Below, piece by piece: positions 18,448 to 27,096 of a DNA stretch of 64,000 nt. The stretch lies in NCBI GenBank assembly GCA_050261515.1, contig JBLNDJ010000038.1:1-64000 (forward strand), written 5' to 3'. Under the pieces are notes generated by a model. The model was not told the DNA's origin, made no database searches, and worked only from the letters and a program-made list of their open reading frames with translations. Position numbers and translations under genes: made by a program. Source of the DNA: JBLNDJ01 sp050261515 (GTDB lineage: Bacteria > Acidobacteriota > Terriglobia > Bryobacterales > Bryobacteraceae). Each line of letters starts with the position of its first letter. The first letter of the stretch is position 1.

Positions 18448-19083
18448 CTATCTCCGGACCAGGAACACCGCCACCTCGGCCATCAGGTTCGCCAGGAGCG
18501 TTCCGATGCGGCGCCCCGAGAGGAAGATTTTGCGGTCCACCGTCCAGCCCTGCGCGCGCGCCAGGTTCTCGAAATCGCGGATGGTCAGGAAGTGGATGTT
18601 CGGCGATTCGTACCACTCATAGGGAAACTGCCGCGTGCGCGGCGAGCGGCCCGTGAACAGCATCGACGCACGCACGCTCCAGTGCCCGAAGTTGGGAAAC
18701 GCGACGATGGCGTAGCGGCCCACGCGCAGCATCTCGTCAAGCACTTCGAGCGGGCGGCGCGATTCCTGAAGCGTCTGGCTGAGGATCACGTAGTCGAACG
18801 ACGCGTCGGGGTAGCCGCTCAGGCCCGCATCGATGTCGCCCTGATAGACCGAAACTCCGCGGGCGATGGCGCGCTGCACTTTGCGCCCGTCGATCTCGAT
18901 GCCGCGCCCCTCGACGCGCTTGTTCTCGGCGAGCCACTGAAGCAGTTCGCCCTCGCCGCAGCCGAGATCGAGCACGCGCGAATCCGGTTCGACGAGTTCG
19001 CTGATGATGGCGTAATCGCTGCGCCCGAGGATGCCGGTGACAAACGACGGCTTCCGTTTCGGATCGGACGTGGCCTGGGTCAT
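18448..19083 (-). CDS. metW: Methionine biosynthesis protein MetW
   Basis: MetW is a class I methyltransferase-fold protein that acts with MetX in homoserine acylation. It has 211 residues. The SAM-type glycine loop is VLDLGCGEGELLQWL, followed by GIEIDGRKV, and the MetW-characteristic VILSQTLQESRRP and FPNFGHW are present. It lies 3 nt after metX, a conserved metXW pair. Confidence 0.93.
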   Translation of the reverse strand: MTQATSDPKRKPSFVTGILGRSDYAIISELVEPDSRVLDLGCGEGELLQWLAENKRVEGRGIEIDGRKVQRAIARGVSVYQGDIDAGLSGYPDASFDYVILSQTLQESRRPLEVLDEMLRVGRYAIVAFPNFGHWSVRASMLFTGRSPRTRQFPYEWYESPNIHFLTIRDFENLARAQGWTVDRKIFLSGRRIGTLLANLMAEVAVFLVRR

Positions 19084-19086
19084 CGC

Positions 19087-20199
19087 CTACGACGCCGCCC
19101 TCGCACGGAATGTGCTCGCTAGAAAACCGCGGATCACTTCGGTCTGCTCTCCCACGTCCACCAGGAACGCGTCGTGCCCGTAGTTGGAGGGCAGCTCGCA
19201 GTAAGCCACATCGCGGTTCATGCTCCGGAGCGCCTCGACGACGTCCACCGACTGGTAGCTCGGGTAAAGCCAGTCCGACGTGAAGCTGATCACCAGGAAC
19301 CGCGTGTTCGCGTCGCGGAAGGCGTCCGCGAGCCGGCCGGTGCCGTTGGCGAGGTCGAAGTAATCCATCGCTTTCGTGATGTAGAGATACGAGTTGGCGT
19401 CGAAGCGGTTGACGAACTGGCTGCCGCGGTAGCGCAGGTAGCTCTCGACCTCGAAATCGACCGAGAAGTCGAACCCGAACTTCTCCTTGTTGCGGAGGCG
19501 CCGGCCGAACTTCTGGCGCATCGACTCGTCGCTCATGTAGGTGATGTGCCCGATCATGCGCGCCACCGCGAGGCCGCGCGCGGGCGGCTGCGCGTCGTAG
19601 TAGTCGCCCTGGTTCCAGTCGAGATCGGCCATAATGGCCTGGCGGCCGACTTCGTTGAAGGCGATCTGCTGCGCGCTGTGCCGCGCCGTGGTCGCGATCG
19701 GGATGGCCGAGACGACCGAGTCGGGATAGTCCGCCGCCCATGCGAGCGTCTGCATGCCGCCCATCGAGCCGCCGGTGACGGCGAGCAGCTTTTCGATGCC
19801 GAGGTGATCGACCAGCATCTTCTGGAGCCGCACCATGTCGTGAATCGTGATCACGGGGAACGACATGGCGTAAGGTTTCCCGGTCGCGGGATTGATCGAG
19901 CCCGGGCCGGTGGTGCCGCGGCAGCCGCCGAGCACGTTCGAGCAGATGACAAAATAGCGGTCGGTGTCGAAGGCCTTGCCTGGACCGATCATGTTGTCCC
20001 ACCAGCCGGGCGCGCCGCCCGAGGGGGAGATAGCGGCGGCGTGCGCGTCGCCGGTGAGAGCGTGGCACACGCAGATGGCGTTCGAGCGGGCTTCGTTCAG
20101 CTCGCCGTAGGTCTCGTAGGCGACCTCGACAGGCGCCAGAGTCTCGCCGCAGTCCAAAGTAAGAGACTCGAAGCGCGCGGTTTGCGTCTCGGCAATCAT
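19087..20199 (-). CDS. metX: Homoserine O-acyltransferase MetX
   Basis: This alpha/beta hydrolase-fold enzyme acylates homoserine in methionine synthesis. It has 370 residues. The oxyanion and nucleophile region is present (HALTGDAHA, then GGSMGGMQTL with the nucleophilic Ser). The catalytic Asp lies in FTSDWLYP and the His in SNYGHDAFLV. Acetyl and succinyl donor preference cannot be separated by eye. metW follows 3 nt downstream. The GC-rich spacer upstream contains hairpins but no SAM riboswitch was recognised. Confidence 0.94.
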   Translation of the reverse strand: MIAETQTARFESLTLDCGETLAPVEVAYETYGELNEARSNAICVCHALTGDAHAAAISPSGGAPGWWDNMIGPGKAFDTDRYFVICSNVLGGCRGTTGPGSINPATGKPYAMSFPVITIHDMVRLQKMLVDHLGIEKLLAVTGGSMGGMQTLAWAADYPDSVVSAIPIATTARHSAQQIAFNEVGRQAIMADLDWNQGDYYDAQPPARGLAVARMIGHITYMSDESMRQKFGRRLRNKEKFGFDFSVDFEVESYLRYRGSQFVNRFDANSYLYITKAMDYFDLANGTGRLADAFRDANTRFLVISFTSDWLYPSYQSVDVVEALRSMNRDVAYCELPSNYGHDAFLVDVGEQTEVIRGFLASTFRARAAS

Positions 20200-20270
20200 G
20201 CTTGTGAGATTTATTTATTCTAGCGCGGCGGGCGGCGGGGGCCCGCGGGAGCGCGCTGGGCGGGCCTTCC

Positions 20271-20311
20271 GGCCTGGTGGGCAGGGGCGGCATGAGAGGC
20301 CGCCGCAGGCC
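20271..20311. repeat. Nested GC-rich hairpin between the HDOD gene and metX
   Basis: GGCGGC (20286-20291) pairs with GCCGCC (20299-20304) across a 7-nt loop, nested in GGCCT (20271-20275) pairing with AGGCC (20307-20311). A further GGGGGCGTGCCCC hairpin follows. The 133-bp spacer holds no gene. The hairpins may terminate or attenuate transcription from the HDOD gene into metX, or be a dispersed repeat. Confidence 0.45.
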
Positions 20312-20332
20312 GGGGGCGTGCCCCAGGGGCGA

Positions 20333-21133
20333 TCAGAGGAACGCTTTGAGCAGTTCGAAATCCACCTGGAACTCATCGAGGATGCGCGAGGCCAGCTTGC
20401 GGAGCCCGAGCGCCTCGAAGGCGGCTTCGCGCGCGCCCGGCTTCTCGCTGCGCTCCAGCACGGAGTAGCCGCAGGCGTTCGCCAGCCGGTTCGCCGCGTA
20501 CACGATGTGGCTCAGGTGCACGCGCGGGCCGGCGCGGTCGGGAGTGTGGTGGCAGGCGGCGGCGCGCTCGATCACGTCCGGCAAGTTCCAACGCTCCAGC
20601 ACGAGCCCCGACAGATCCGCGTGCGTCACGTGGAGCCATTCGCGCTCGCGCGCGCCCAGGATGCCGGCGAAGTCGCGCGGGTAGGTGATGGCGATGAGCA
20701 CCTTCCCGACATCGTGCAGCAATCCCGCGACAAAAGCGCCCTCGCGATAGCGGCGGGCCAGGCGCCGCGCCAGGATGTCCGATAGCAGCGCCGTAGCCAC
20801 CGCGTGCTGGTTGAATCGCTCGACCGACCATCCCTCGGGCGTATCCACATCCGACCACATGCTTGCCACCGACATGCTGAGCGCCACGTTCCGCAGCTTG
20901 TTCACACCGAGGATCGTGACGGCGTGCTGCACCGAGTTGACCGTGCCCTGGAAGGAGTAGAGCGGCGAGTTGACAAGCTTGAGGACGCTGCCGGCCAGCA
21001 TGGTGTCGTTCTCGATCAGGGCGGAGACTTCGGTGAGCGAGGCCTCTTCGCTCGCGATGGTGGCCAGCAGCCGGTTCAGGACGGGCGAGAAGGGCGGCAA
21101 ACGGTCCAGGTTCTCGATCGCTGGCAACTTCAC
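20333..21133 (-). CDS. HDOD-domain signalling protein
   Basis: This 266-residue protein is a stand-alone HDOD domain, a catalytically degenerate HD-hydrolase relative used in signalling. Family features are LPPFSPVLNRLLATI, a helical VLKLVNSPLYSFQGTVNSVQHAVTILG block, FVAGLLHDVGKVLIA (one HD pair retained) and ERAAACHHTPD. No output domain is attached, so a partner is expected elsewhere. It is divergent from the ABC transporter genes across 45 bp and upstream of metX on the same strand. Confidence 0.85.
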   Translation of the reverse strand: MKLPAIENLDRLPPFSPVLNRLLATIASEEASLTEVSALIENDTMLAGSVLKLVNSPLYSFQGTVNSVQHAVTILGVNKLRNVALSMSVASMWSDVDTPEGWSVERFNQHAVATALLSDILARRLARRYREGAFVAGLLHDVGKVLIAITYPRDFAGILGAREREWLHVTHADLSGLVLERWNLPDVIERAAACHHTPDRAGPRVHLSHIVYAANRLANACGYSVLERSEKPGAREAAFEALGLRKLASRILDEFQVDFELLKAFL

Positions 21134-21178
21134 ACTCTTCGTATCGGAAGGAGGGCGAAAAACCTTTAAGATAAGTTT

Positions 21179-21937
21179 ATGCTCGATGCCACGACGGCCA
21201 TCGCCGTCCGCGAGCTACGCAAACTTTACGGCGGAAAGGCGGCGGTCGACGGCCTGACGCTCACGGTCCCGCGCGGTTCCTTTTTCGGATTTCTCGGGCC
21301 GAACGGCGCGGGCAAAACCACGACCATACGGATGCTCACCGGGCTGGCGCAGCCGTCGTCGGGCGAAATCGAGATTCTCGGTTTCCCCATGCCCGAGCGC
21401 GCCCTCGAGGTGAAGCGCCGCATCGGCGTGGTGCCGGACGAATCGGTGCTGTTCGACCGGCTCACGGGCGGCGAGTTCCTCGAGTTCGCCGGGCGGATGT
21501 ACGGGCTCGAACGCGGCGTGGCACGGGAGCGGGCGCGCGAACTGCTGGCGCTGTTTGAGCTCGACGCCGAGCCGCGCAAGCTGATCGACGAGTATTCCAA
21601 AGGCATGCGCAAGCGGCTCGCCATGGCCGCCGCGCTCATACACCGCCCGGAGCTGTTCCTGCTCGACGAGCCGTTCGAGGGCGTAGACGCGGTGGGCGCG
21701 CGCATGATGAAAGACCTCCTCACCAGCCAGGTGCGCCAGGGCGCGACTGTGTTCCTCACCTCGCACGTGCTCGAAGTGGTCGAACGGCTGTGCGACACGG
21801 TGGCGATCATTCACGAGGGCCGGCTGGCGATGCAGGGCTCGATGGCGGAACTGCGCGAGAGGAGCGAGACACTGGAGGACGCCTTCGTACGGCTGGTGGG
21901 AGCCGGGCCTGCGGCCGGCAAGCTGGACTGGCTCTAG
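21179..21937 (+). CDS. ABC-2-type transporter ATP-binding protein
   Basis: This is the nucleotide-binding subunit of an exporter, 252 residues. Walker A is LGPNGAGKTTTIRML, the signature EYSKGMRKRLAMAA (SKGM variant of LSGGQ, frequent in ABC-2 exporters), Walker B ELFLLDEPFEGVD, and the switch His is in FLTSHVLEVVE. Its stop codon is immediately followed by the ATG of the permease, so the two form one transporter. The substrate is unknown. Confidence 0.92.
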   Translation: MLDATTAIAVRELRKLYGGKAAVDGLTLTVPRGSFFGFLGPNGAGKTTTIRMLTGLAQPSSGEIEILGFPMPERALEVKRRIGVVPDESVLFDRLTGGEFLEFAGRMYGLERGVARERARELLALFELDAEPRKLIDEYSKGMRKRLAMAAALIHRPELFLLDEPFEGVDAVGARMMKDLLTSQVRQGATVFLTSHVLEVVERLCDTVAIIHEGRLAMQGSMAELRERSETLEDAFVRLVGAGPAAGKLDWL

Positions 21938-23527
21938 ATGCCCTCGCGCCTCGGCCCGATCATCCTCGCGCAGTGGAGGACCATCTGGAATTACCGGCCC
22001 GCCGGCGGGCGCGGCGGACGCATCGCCGGCGCCATTGTTTGGCTGCTCTGGTACGGGCTGTGGGCCTTATTCGCGTATGCCGCGGCTTTCTACACGCACT
22101 ACGAGGAACGCTCCGTGCTGGCCGGGAAGCTGCCGTGGGCGCTGATGGGGCTGGCGGTGTTCTGGCAGATGTCTCCGGTCCTGACGGCGAACCTCGGGGC
22201 GGGCATCGAGTACAAGAAGCTGCGGATTTACCCGATTCCGGAAGGCGAGCTGTTCCTGCTGTCGCTGTTGCTGCGGCTGGTTTCGGCGTCCGAACTGCTG
22301 CTGGTGCTGGCGGGGATGACGATCGGACTGCTGCTGAACCCCACGATTCCGCGCTGGGCGCCGGTGCCCGCGCTGGCGCTGTTCGCCGCCTTCAACGTGT
22401 TCCTGGCGGCCGGGCTCAGGAGCCTGCTCGAGCGCCTGCTGGCGATCCGGCGCATCCGCGAAATCGTCGTGCTGCTGGCGATTCTGTGCGCCGCGCTGCC
22501 GCAACTGCTCGCCTATACGGGCGTGCCGGCGGGGGTGAAGCGGTTTTTTGCGCAGGGCCGGAGCGCCGCCTTCCCCTGGACCGGCGCGGGCCTGCTCGCT
22601 ACCGGCGAACGCGCGCTCGCGCCGCTGGCTGCGCTGGCCGCATGGACCGCGGGCGCCTTCGCATTCGGGTTGTGGCAGTTCCGCCGCAGCCTCGCCTTCG
22701 ATGCCGAAGCGGCGCGCGCCCGCAGGAGCGACGGCCGCGCCGGGCCGCGCGCAGGGTCGCTCTACCGCTTGCCCGCGCTGCTCCTGCGCGATCCGCTGGC
22801 CGCGATGGTCGAGAAGGAACTGCGGTCGCTGGCGCGCTCGCCGCGCTTCCGCATCGTGTTCCTGATGGGGTTTTCCTTCGGCATGGCCATCTGGTGGCCG
22901 CTGTTTCACTCGGCGGAGGCACCGGTGAGCTACCCGGTCGCGGTGAGCGCCTACGCGCTTGTGCTGTTGGCCGAGGTCGCGTTCTGGAACCAGTTCGGGT
23001 TCGACCGCGCGGCGGTCCAGACTTACTTCATGGCTCCGGTGCCGTTCTCGGCCGTGCTGCGAGCCAAGAACGTGGCGGCGTTCTGGTTCGTGATCTTCGA
23101 AGTCACGGCCGTACTGCTGGTTTCGGCGCCGCTCGGCGTGCCGCTCTCGGCGGACGTTGTGCTCGAGGCCTACGCGGTCACCCTGACCCTGGCGCTGTAC
23201 TTTCTCGCCGCTGGAAACCTGAGCTCGGTGAACTACCCGCGGCCGGTGGACCCGGAGCACTCCTGGGGGCGCACTTCGGCCGGCCGCTTCCAGGTCTACA
23301 TGCTGCTGCTGTTCCCGCTGTTCGCGGCGCCGGTCGCGCTGGCCTACCTGGCGGGCTATGCCTTCGACAGTCGCGCGGCCTTCTATGCGGTGCTGGCGTT
23401 CGACGCCCTGGCGGGGATTGCCGCCTACCGGATCGCGACGGCATCGGCCGCGGCGGCGGGGCCGGTGAAGCGGGAGCGGTTCATACAGACGCTCAGCGGC
23501 TCGGGCGGCCCGATCGCGGCCGGGTAG
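21938..23527 (+). CDS. ABC transporter permease-like membrane protein
   Basis: This 529-residue multi-helix membrane protein starts directly after the ATP-binding subunit with no spacer. Hydrophobic segments recur along the length, for example IAGAIVWLLWYGLWALFAYAA, ELFLLSLLLRLVSASELLLVL, EIVVLLAILCAALPQLLA and VYMLLLFPLFAAPVALAYL. The central soluble part is basic and carries VEKELRSLARSPRFR, a block seen in ABC-2-type exporter subunits. It is larger than a usual ABC-2 permease and may be a fused or two-module form. Cargo is unknown. Confidence 0.8.
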   Translation: MPSRLGPIILAQWRTIWNYRPAGGRGGRIAGAIVWLLWYGLWALFAYAAAFYTHYEERSVLAGKLPWALMGLAVFWQMSPVLTANLGAGIEYKKLRIYPIPEGELFLLSLLLRLVSASELLLVLAGMTIGLLLNPTIPRWAPVPALALFAAFNVFLAAGLRSLLERLLAIRRIREIVVLLAILCAALPQLLAYTGVPAGVKRFFAQGRSAAFPWTGAGLLATGERALAPLAALAAWTAGAFAFGLWQFRRSLAFDAEAARARRSDGRAGPRAGSLYRLPALLLRDPLAAMVEKELRSLARSPRFRIVFLMGFSFGMAIWWPLFHSAEAPVSYPVAVSAYALVLLAEVAFWNQFGFDRAAVQTYFMAPVPFSAVLRAKNVAAFWFVIFEVTAVLLVSAPLGVPLSADVVLEAYAVTLTLALYFLAAGNLSSVNYPRPVDPEHSWGRTSAGRFQVYMLLLFPLFAAPVALAYLAGYAFDSRAAFYAVLAFDALAGIAAYRIATASAAAAGPVKRERFIQTLSGSGGPIAAG

Positions 23528-23548
23528 GGGCGATGGGACACTGGGCAC

Positions 23549-24010
23549 ATGGCCAGGACGCGCGCGCACCGTCGAAAAGGCGGATTCCTGAAGCGGCATG
23601 CGCTGAGCATCGTCTCGATCGCGATTCTGCTCACATGGCTCGCTCTGTATCTCGTCAGCGACCCCAAGACCCATGGCGGCTCGTTTTTCGGTAATGCCAT
23701 CGCGGACTGGACGGGTCTCGTGGTTACCGTGATCGCGACGAAGTACTTCTACGAGATCGGCTCGGCGGAAAGCCGCGAGCCGAGCCCACGCTTCCGGAGC
23801 CGCGTCATCGAAACGATTCGCGACCATTCGCTGACGATCTTCCTCGGGCTTACGGGCGCCGGCTGGACGCTGCTGTACCTGAGCATGGATGCCGAAGGGA
23901 AATGGGGGCAAGTCGTTGGCAACATTGTTTCGGAGTGGACGCAATTGATCGGGCTGGTCCTGCTGACCAAGCGGCTGATCGAAGAAAAATCCAAGGAGAG
24001 CAGGCAGTAG
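23549..24010 (+). CDS. Small membrane protein with internally duplicated halves
   Basis: This 153-residue protein has four predicted membrane helices. The two halves align clearly. The first begins HALSIVSIAILLTWLALYL and ends ATKYFYEIGSAES. The second begins HSLTIFLGLTGAGWTLLYL and ends LTKRLIEEKSKES. Each half contains a GN-I-W-T core (GNAIADWTG and GNIVSEWTQ). This indicates an ancient tandem duplication of a two-helix hairpin. I do not know a function. It follows the ABC exporter genes by 21 nt and may be an accessory subunit, but that is only positional inference. Confidence 0.7.
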   Translation: MARTRAHRRKGGFLKRHALSIVSIAILLTWLALYLVSDPKTHGGSFFGNAIADWTGLVVTVIATKYFYEIGSAESREPSPRFRSRVIETIRDHSLTIFLGLTGAGWTLLYLSMDAEGKWGQVVGNIVSEWTQLIGLVLLTKRLIEEKSKESRQ

Positions 24011-24139
24011 ATACCCATTCTCGCGCTAACATGAAATTTGCCGGATATTGTTCGCTAACACCGACCGAAGCGGAGGGCCCGTTCCCAGCGGGCTCAGGGT
24101 GGTGTGGTGTCTCTATGCAGATACGGAGCGGACAAATCC

Positions 24140-25192
24140 ATGTTTCTCGAACGTCTCGGCGCCGGTGAGGATGTTTACGGCGCCTTCTCTCCTTACGCAA
24201 AGCAACAGTTGACGCTGGCGCGCGTGGCCATCGCGCAGCGCGAAATTTTCCATCTCTATACGGAAGACGGACCGGTCCATGCGGAGCCGTCGGGCAGGCT
24301 TTACTACAATTCCTCGATGCCGGTGACCGGCGACTGGGTGGCCGCTCGCATCGTGGGGCCCGAACAGGCGCTGGTCGAGGCAGTGCTGCCGCGGCGCACT
24401 TGCCTTTCGCGGCGCGCGGCGGGCGCCCGCGACGAGGAACAACCGCTGGCCGCCAACGTGGACGTGGTCTTTCTGGTGTGCGGCCTGGATGGCGATTTCA
24501 ACCTGCGCCGGCTGGAGCGGTACATGGCGCTCGCGGCCGCGAGCGGCGCGGCGCCCGTGGTCGTGTTAAACAAAGCCGATCTGTGCGAAGACATCGCGGG
24601 CCGGATCGCCGAAACGGCCGCCATAGCCCGCAGCGCGCCGGTGATCGCCGCAAGCGCGCTCGATCCGCGCGGGCTCGACGGTCTCAGGCGGTTTCTCGCG
24701 CCCGGGGCGACCGTGGCGCTGCTCGGGTCCTCGGGCGCAGGCAAGTCCACGATCGCGAACGGCCTGCTCGGCGAGGAGCGCTTCCGCACAGGCGAAGTGC
24801 GAATGAGCGATTCCCGCGGGCGTCACACTACCGTGCGCCGGGAACTCACTCCGCTGCCGCACACCGGCGCACTCATCGATACGCCCGGGATGCGCGAACT
24901 TCAACTCTGGGCCGGGCCGGAGAGCATCGATGCCGTGTTCGACGACATCGCGGCCGTCGCCCGCGGTTGCCGGTTTCGCGATTGCACGCACTCGCGCGAG
25001 CCGGGCTGCGCGGTGGCGGCGGCGCTCGAAGCCGGGCAGGTGGCGGCGGAACGCTGGGCGAGCTTCCAAAAACTGCGCGCCGAGGCGGAGTGGCACGAGG
25101 CCATGGCCGACCCGCTCGCGGCCCTGGAGCGGAAGCGGAAGTGGAAGGCGATCCACAAGCAGGCGCGCGCATTCAGTAAGTCGCGACATTGA
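24140..25192 (+). CDS. rsgA: Ribosome small-subunit-dependent GTPase RsgA
   Basis: RsgA is a circularly permuted GTPase in late 30S maturation. It has 350 residues from ATG 24140; a GTG 12 codons upstream is also open. An OB-like N-terminal domain (VTGDWVAARI) precedes the permuted GTPase with G4 VVLNKAD, then G1 GSSGAGKST, then G3 DTPGMREL. A C-terminal zinc site is CRFRDCTHSREPGCAV (Cys-Cys-His-Cys). The stretch ANVDVVFLVCGLDGDFNLRRLERY is typical of the family, given here only as its region. It is followed closely by an unrelated membrane protein gene. Confidence 0.93.
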   Translation: MFLERLGAGEDVYGAFSPYAKQQLTLARVAIAQREIFHLYTEDGPVHAEPSGRLYYNSSMPVTGDWVAARIVGPEQALVEAVLPRRTCLSRRAAGARDEEQPLAANVDVVFLVCGLDGDFNLRRLERYMALAAASGAAPVVVLNKADLCEDIAGRIAETAAIARSAPVIAASALDPRGLDGLRRFLAPGATVALLGSSGAGKSTIANGLLGEERFRTGEVRMSDSRGRHTTVRRELTPLPHTGALIDTPGMRELQLWAGPESIDAVFDDIAAVARGCRFRDCTHSREPGCAVAAALEAGQVAAERWASFQKLRAEAEWHEAMADPLAALERKRKWKAIHKQARAFSKSRH

Positions 25193-25248
25193 GGGAACTT
25201 AGGCCGCCGGCGCCCCGTACTACCTCTCAGACACAAGGAGATAAACAG

Positions 25249-26154
25249 ATGTCATTGAGGGTTGTGGCCTGGGCGCTGGTGGCCGCGATGGCGGCAGGCG
25301 GAGTTCTGCTGCTGAATTACTGGGCCGCCTATCAGCCTCTCAGCACGCTGGCCTATACGGGGTTCGTAGTGGCGCTTGCCGGGCTCGCGAACCTGATTAT
25401 CCCTTTCCGCTTTCTCGGCGTCCGCAAGCGATTTGCCGGGGCGCTGGTGCTGGCGGCCGGCGTGGCGATGAGTTACGCGGCTCTATACTGGCCGGCCCCG
25501 CTGGTCCACGCGGCCGGACGCAAGACCGTGATCGACTGCACGATGCCGGACTATCAGTTCTCGGAAAGGCATTCGACCCGGATTCACGCGCGCCCCGAGC
25601 GTGTGATGCAGGCGGTCCGCGAGGCGACCTTCGGCGACATGAAATCCCTGGCCACGCTCATGAAGATTCGCGAAGTGGTCGTGCGCGCGCCCGCGTCCGA
25701 CGTGAGCGGATGGCGAGACAAGCGGATTCTCGAATCGTTCGCGTCGTCCGGCTATATTTCGGGCGGGAGCGAGCGGGAAATCGGGCTGTTCGGGCCCTGG
25801 AACGCGAAGACGAACCGCCGTCCCGACGTCCACACTTTGCAGGAGTTCGCCGCTTACCGCGAGCCGGGCGCGGTTAAGATGGGGTTCTACTTCAATGTGG
25901 AAGACACGGGCGGGGGCTGGTCGAAAATCACCGCCGAGACGCGCGTCGCAGCGCCCGGCGGCAACAGCCAGGGCCTGGCGCGCTACTGGAGACTGATCGT
26001 GCCGGGAAGCGGCCTGCTGCGGCTTCAGTGGCTCGAAGGGATCAAGCGGAGAGCCGAGAGCGCACCTGCCGTAACTTCCTCGTTGCGGAGATGGCCGGCG
26101 ATCCCGGCAGAGCGGTTCGTCAAGAGTCTTTCGGAGAACGCGCGGAGGGCGTAG
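25249..26154 (+). CDS. Membrane-anchored protein of unknown function
   Basis: This 301-residue protein starts at ATG 25249, chosen because AAGGAG (25235-25240) lies 8 nt upstream. Three N-terminal membrane helices (VVAWALVAAMAAGGVLLL, LAYTGFVVALAGLANLI, FAGALVLAAGVAMSYAAL) precede a soluble domain of about 200 residues. The domain begins SERHSTRIHARPERVMQAV and continues with ITAETRVAAPG, a pattern loosely like SRPBCC/START-type ligand-binding domains. That assignment is tentative. The next gene starts 11 nt downstream, so co-transcription with the exported methyltransferase is likely. Confidence 0.65.
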   Translation: MSLRVVAWALVAAMAAGGVLLLNYWAAYQPLSTLAYTGFVVALAGLANLIIPFRFLGVRKRFAGALVLAAGVAMSYAALYWPAPLVHAAGRKTVIDCTMPDYQFSERHSTRIHARPERVMQAVREATFGDMKSLATLMKIREVVVRAPASDVSGWRDKRILESFASSGYISGGSEREIGLFGPWNAKTNRRPDVHTLQEFAAYREPGAVKMGFYFNVEDTGGGWSKITAETRVAAPGGNSQGLARYWRLIVPGSGLLRLQWLEGIKRRAESAPAVTSSLRRWPAIPAERFVKSLSENARRA

Positions 26155-26164
26155 AAACAATATC

Positions 26165-27025
26165 ATGCTGAAGTCCGCCTGTTGCATCGCTGGTCTTGCT
26201 CTTCTCGTTTTTTCGCCCGCTCCGGCTCAGACTGACGCAGAGCGGAAAATCTGGCACGATTTCGTTGCGGCCGGCCAATCGGACCCGTCGCAGCTCGATC
26301 CCGCGAGCTATCGCCGGCGGCTGATCGACGCGGGAATGACGGAAACCCAGGCGGATGAGCGCCTCGCGCGGCTGCGCGCGCTCTATGACGCCTATCCCGC
26401 TTTCCGGCAGGAGATCCAGGCCGCTCACTTCAACCGCCTCTACCGCGACGCCAACCAGACGCGCTTTGACACAGAACCCAGCGCATTTCTGATCGCCGTG
26501 ACGAAAGATCTGAAGCCAGGCAAGGCCCTCGATGTGGCCATGGGAGAGGGCCGAAACGTGCTCTACCTGGCTTCAAAAGGCTGGGATGTGACCGGCTTCG
26601 ATATTGCCGAGGACGGTTTGAAAGCCGCCCAGGCGAAAGCCGCCGGATTGGGGCTGGCCATTAAGACCGTGAAGGCAGGTTGGGACGACTTCGATTTCGG
26701 CCACGAGCAGTGGGACCTTATCTGCTTCATCTACACCGATGCCCCGGTGGTCGATCCAAGATTCGTCGCCCGCGTGCGCGACGGCCTCAAGACCGGAGGC
26801 TTTCTGCTCATGGACCGGCCGTACCGCTCTTTGGACCATCCCGAGCCCGGATGGCCTGAGACCGAAGCCGACAAGGCCAACTCGTGGCTGAAGGCATGGT
26901 CGTCGGAATTGCAGATCGTCCGCTACGAAGACACCACTGGCGTGGGGGACTGGCAGCAGACTGCCGTCGATCGCCGGGAGTACAAAGAGCTTCGGCTGGT
27001 CCGCATGCTCGCCCGCAAGCGGTAG
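26165..27025 (+). CDS. Exported class I SAM-dependent methyltransferase-like protein
   Basis: This 286-residue protein has a clear signal peptide (KSACCIAGLALLVFSPAPAQ; Cys residues near its end could also support a lipoprotein, though no canonical lipobox is evident). A helical region of about 80 residues follows. Then comes a Rossmann methyltransferase fold with motif I ALDVAMGEGRNVLYLA, motif II VTGFDIAEDGL and a later DLICFIYTD. It resembles the TehB/UbiE group. A SAM-dependent enzyme outside the cytoplasm has no obvious cofactor supply, which makes the export signal odd. A second exported methyltransferase-like protein lies at 62363-62896. Confidence 0.8.
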   Translation: MLKSACCIAGLALLVFSPAPAQTDAERKIWHDFVAAGQSDPSQLDPASYRRRLIDAGMTETQADERLARLRALYDAYPAFRQEIQAAHFNRLYRDANQTRFDTEPSAFLIAVTKDLKPGKALDVAMGEGRNVLYLASKGWDVTGFDIAEDGLKAAQAKAAGLGLAIKTVKAGWDDFDFGHEQWDLICFIYTDAPVVDPRFVARVRDGLKTGGFLLMDRPYRSLDHPEPGWPETEADKANSWLKAWSSELQIVRYEDTTGVGDWQQTAVDRREYKELRLVRMLARKR

Positions 27026-27082
27026 CGGAGGCGGATACCGGACGCGGTGCTCGGGCAACTCCACGCCGCGGATGCCATAGCT

Positions 27083-27088
27083 TACACT
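27083..27088 (+). promoter_or_regulatory. Candidate -10 element, leaderless RluA-like gene
   Basis: TACACT ends 8 nt before the ATG at 27097. No Shine-Dalgarno is seen, which is compatible with a leaderless transcript. Confidence 0.3.
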
Positions 27089-27096
27089 CAAGCTAC

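Noticed and set aside
20200..20332. SAM riboswitch before metX
   Set aside because: The spacer is very GC-rich with simple hairpins. None of the conserved SAM-I or SAM-II aptamer elements were recognised.
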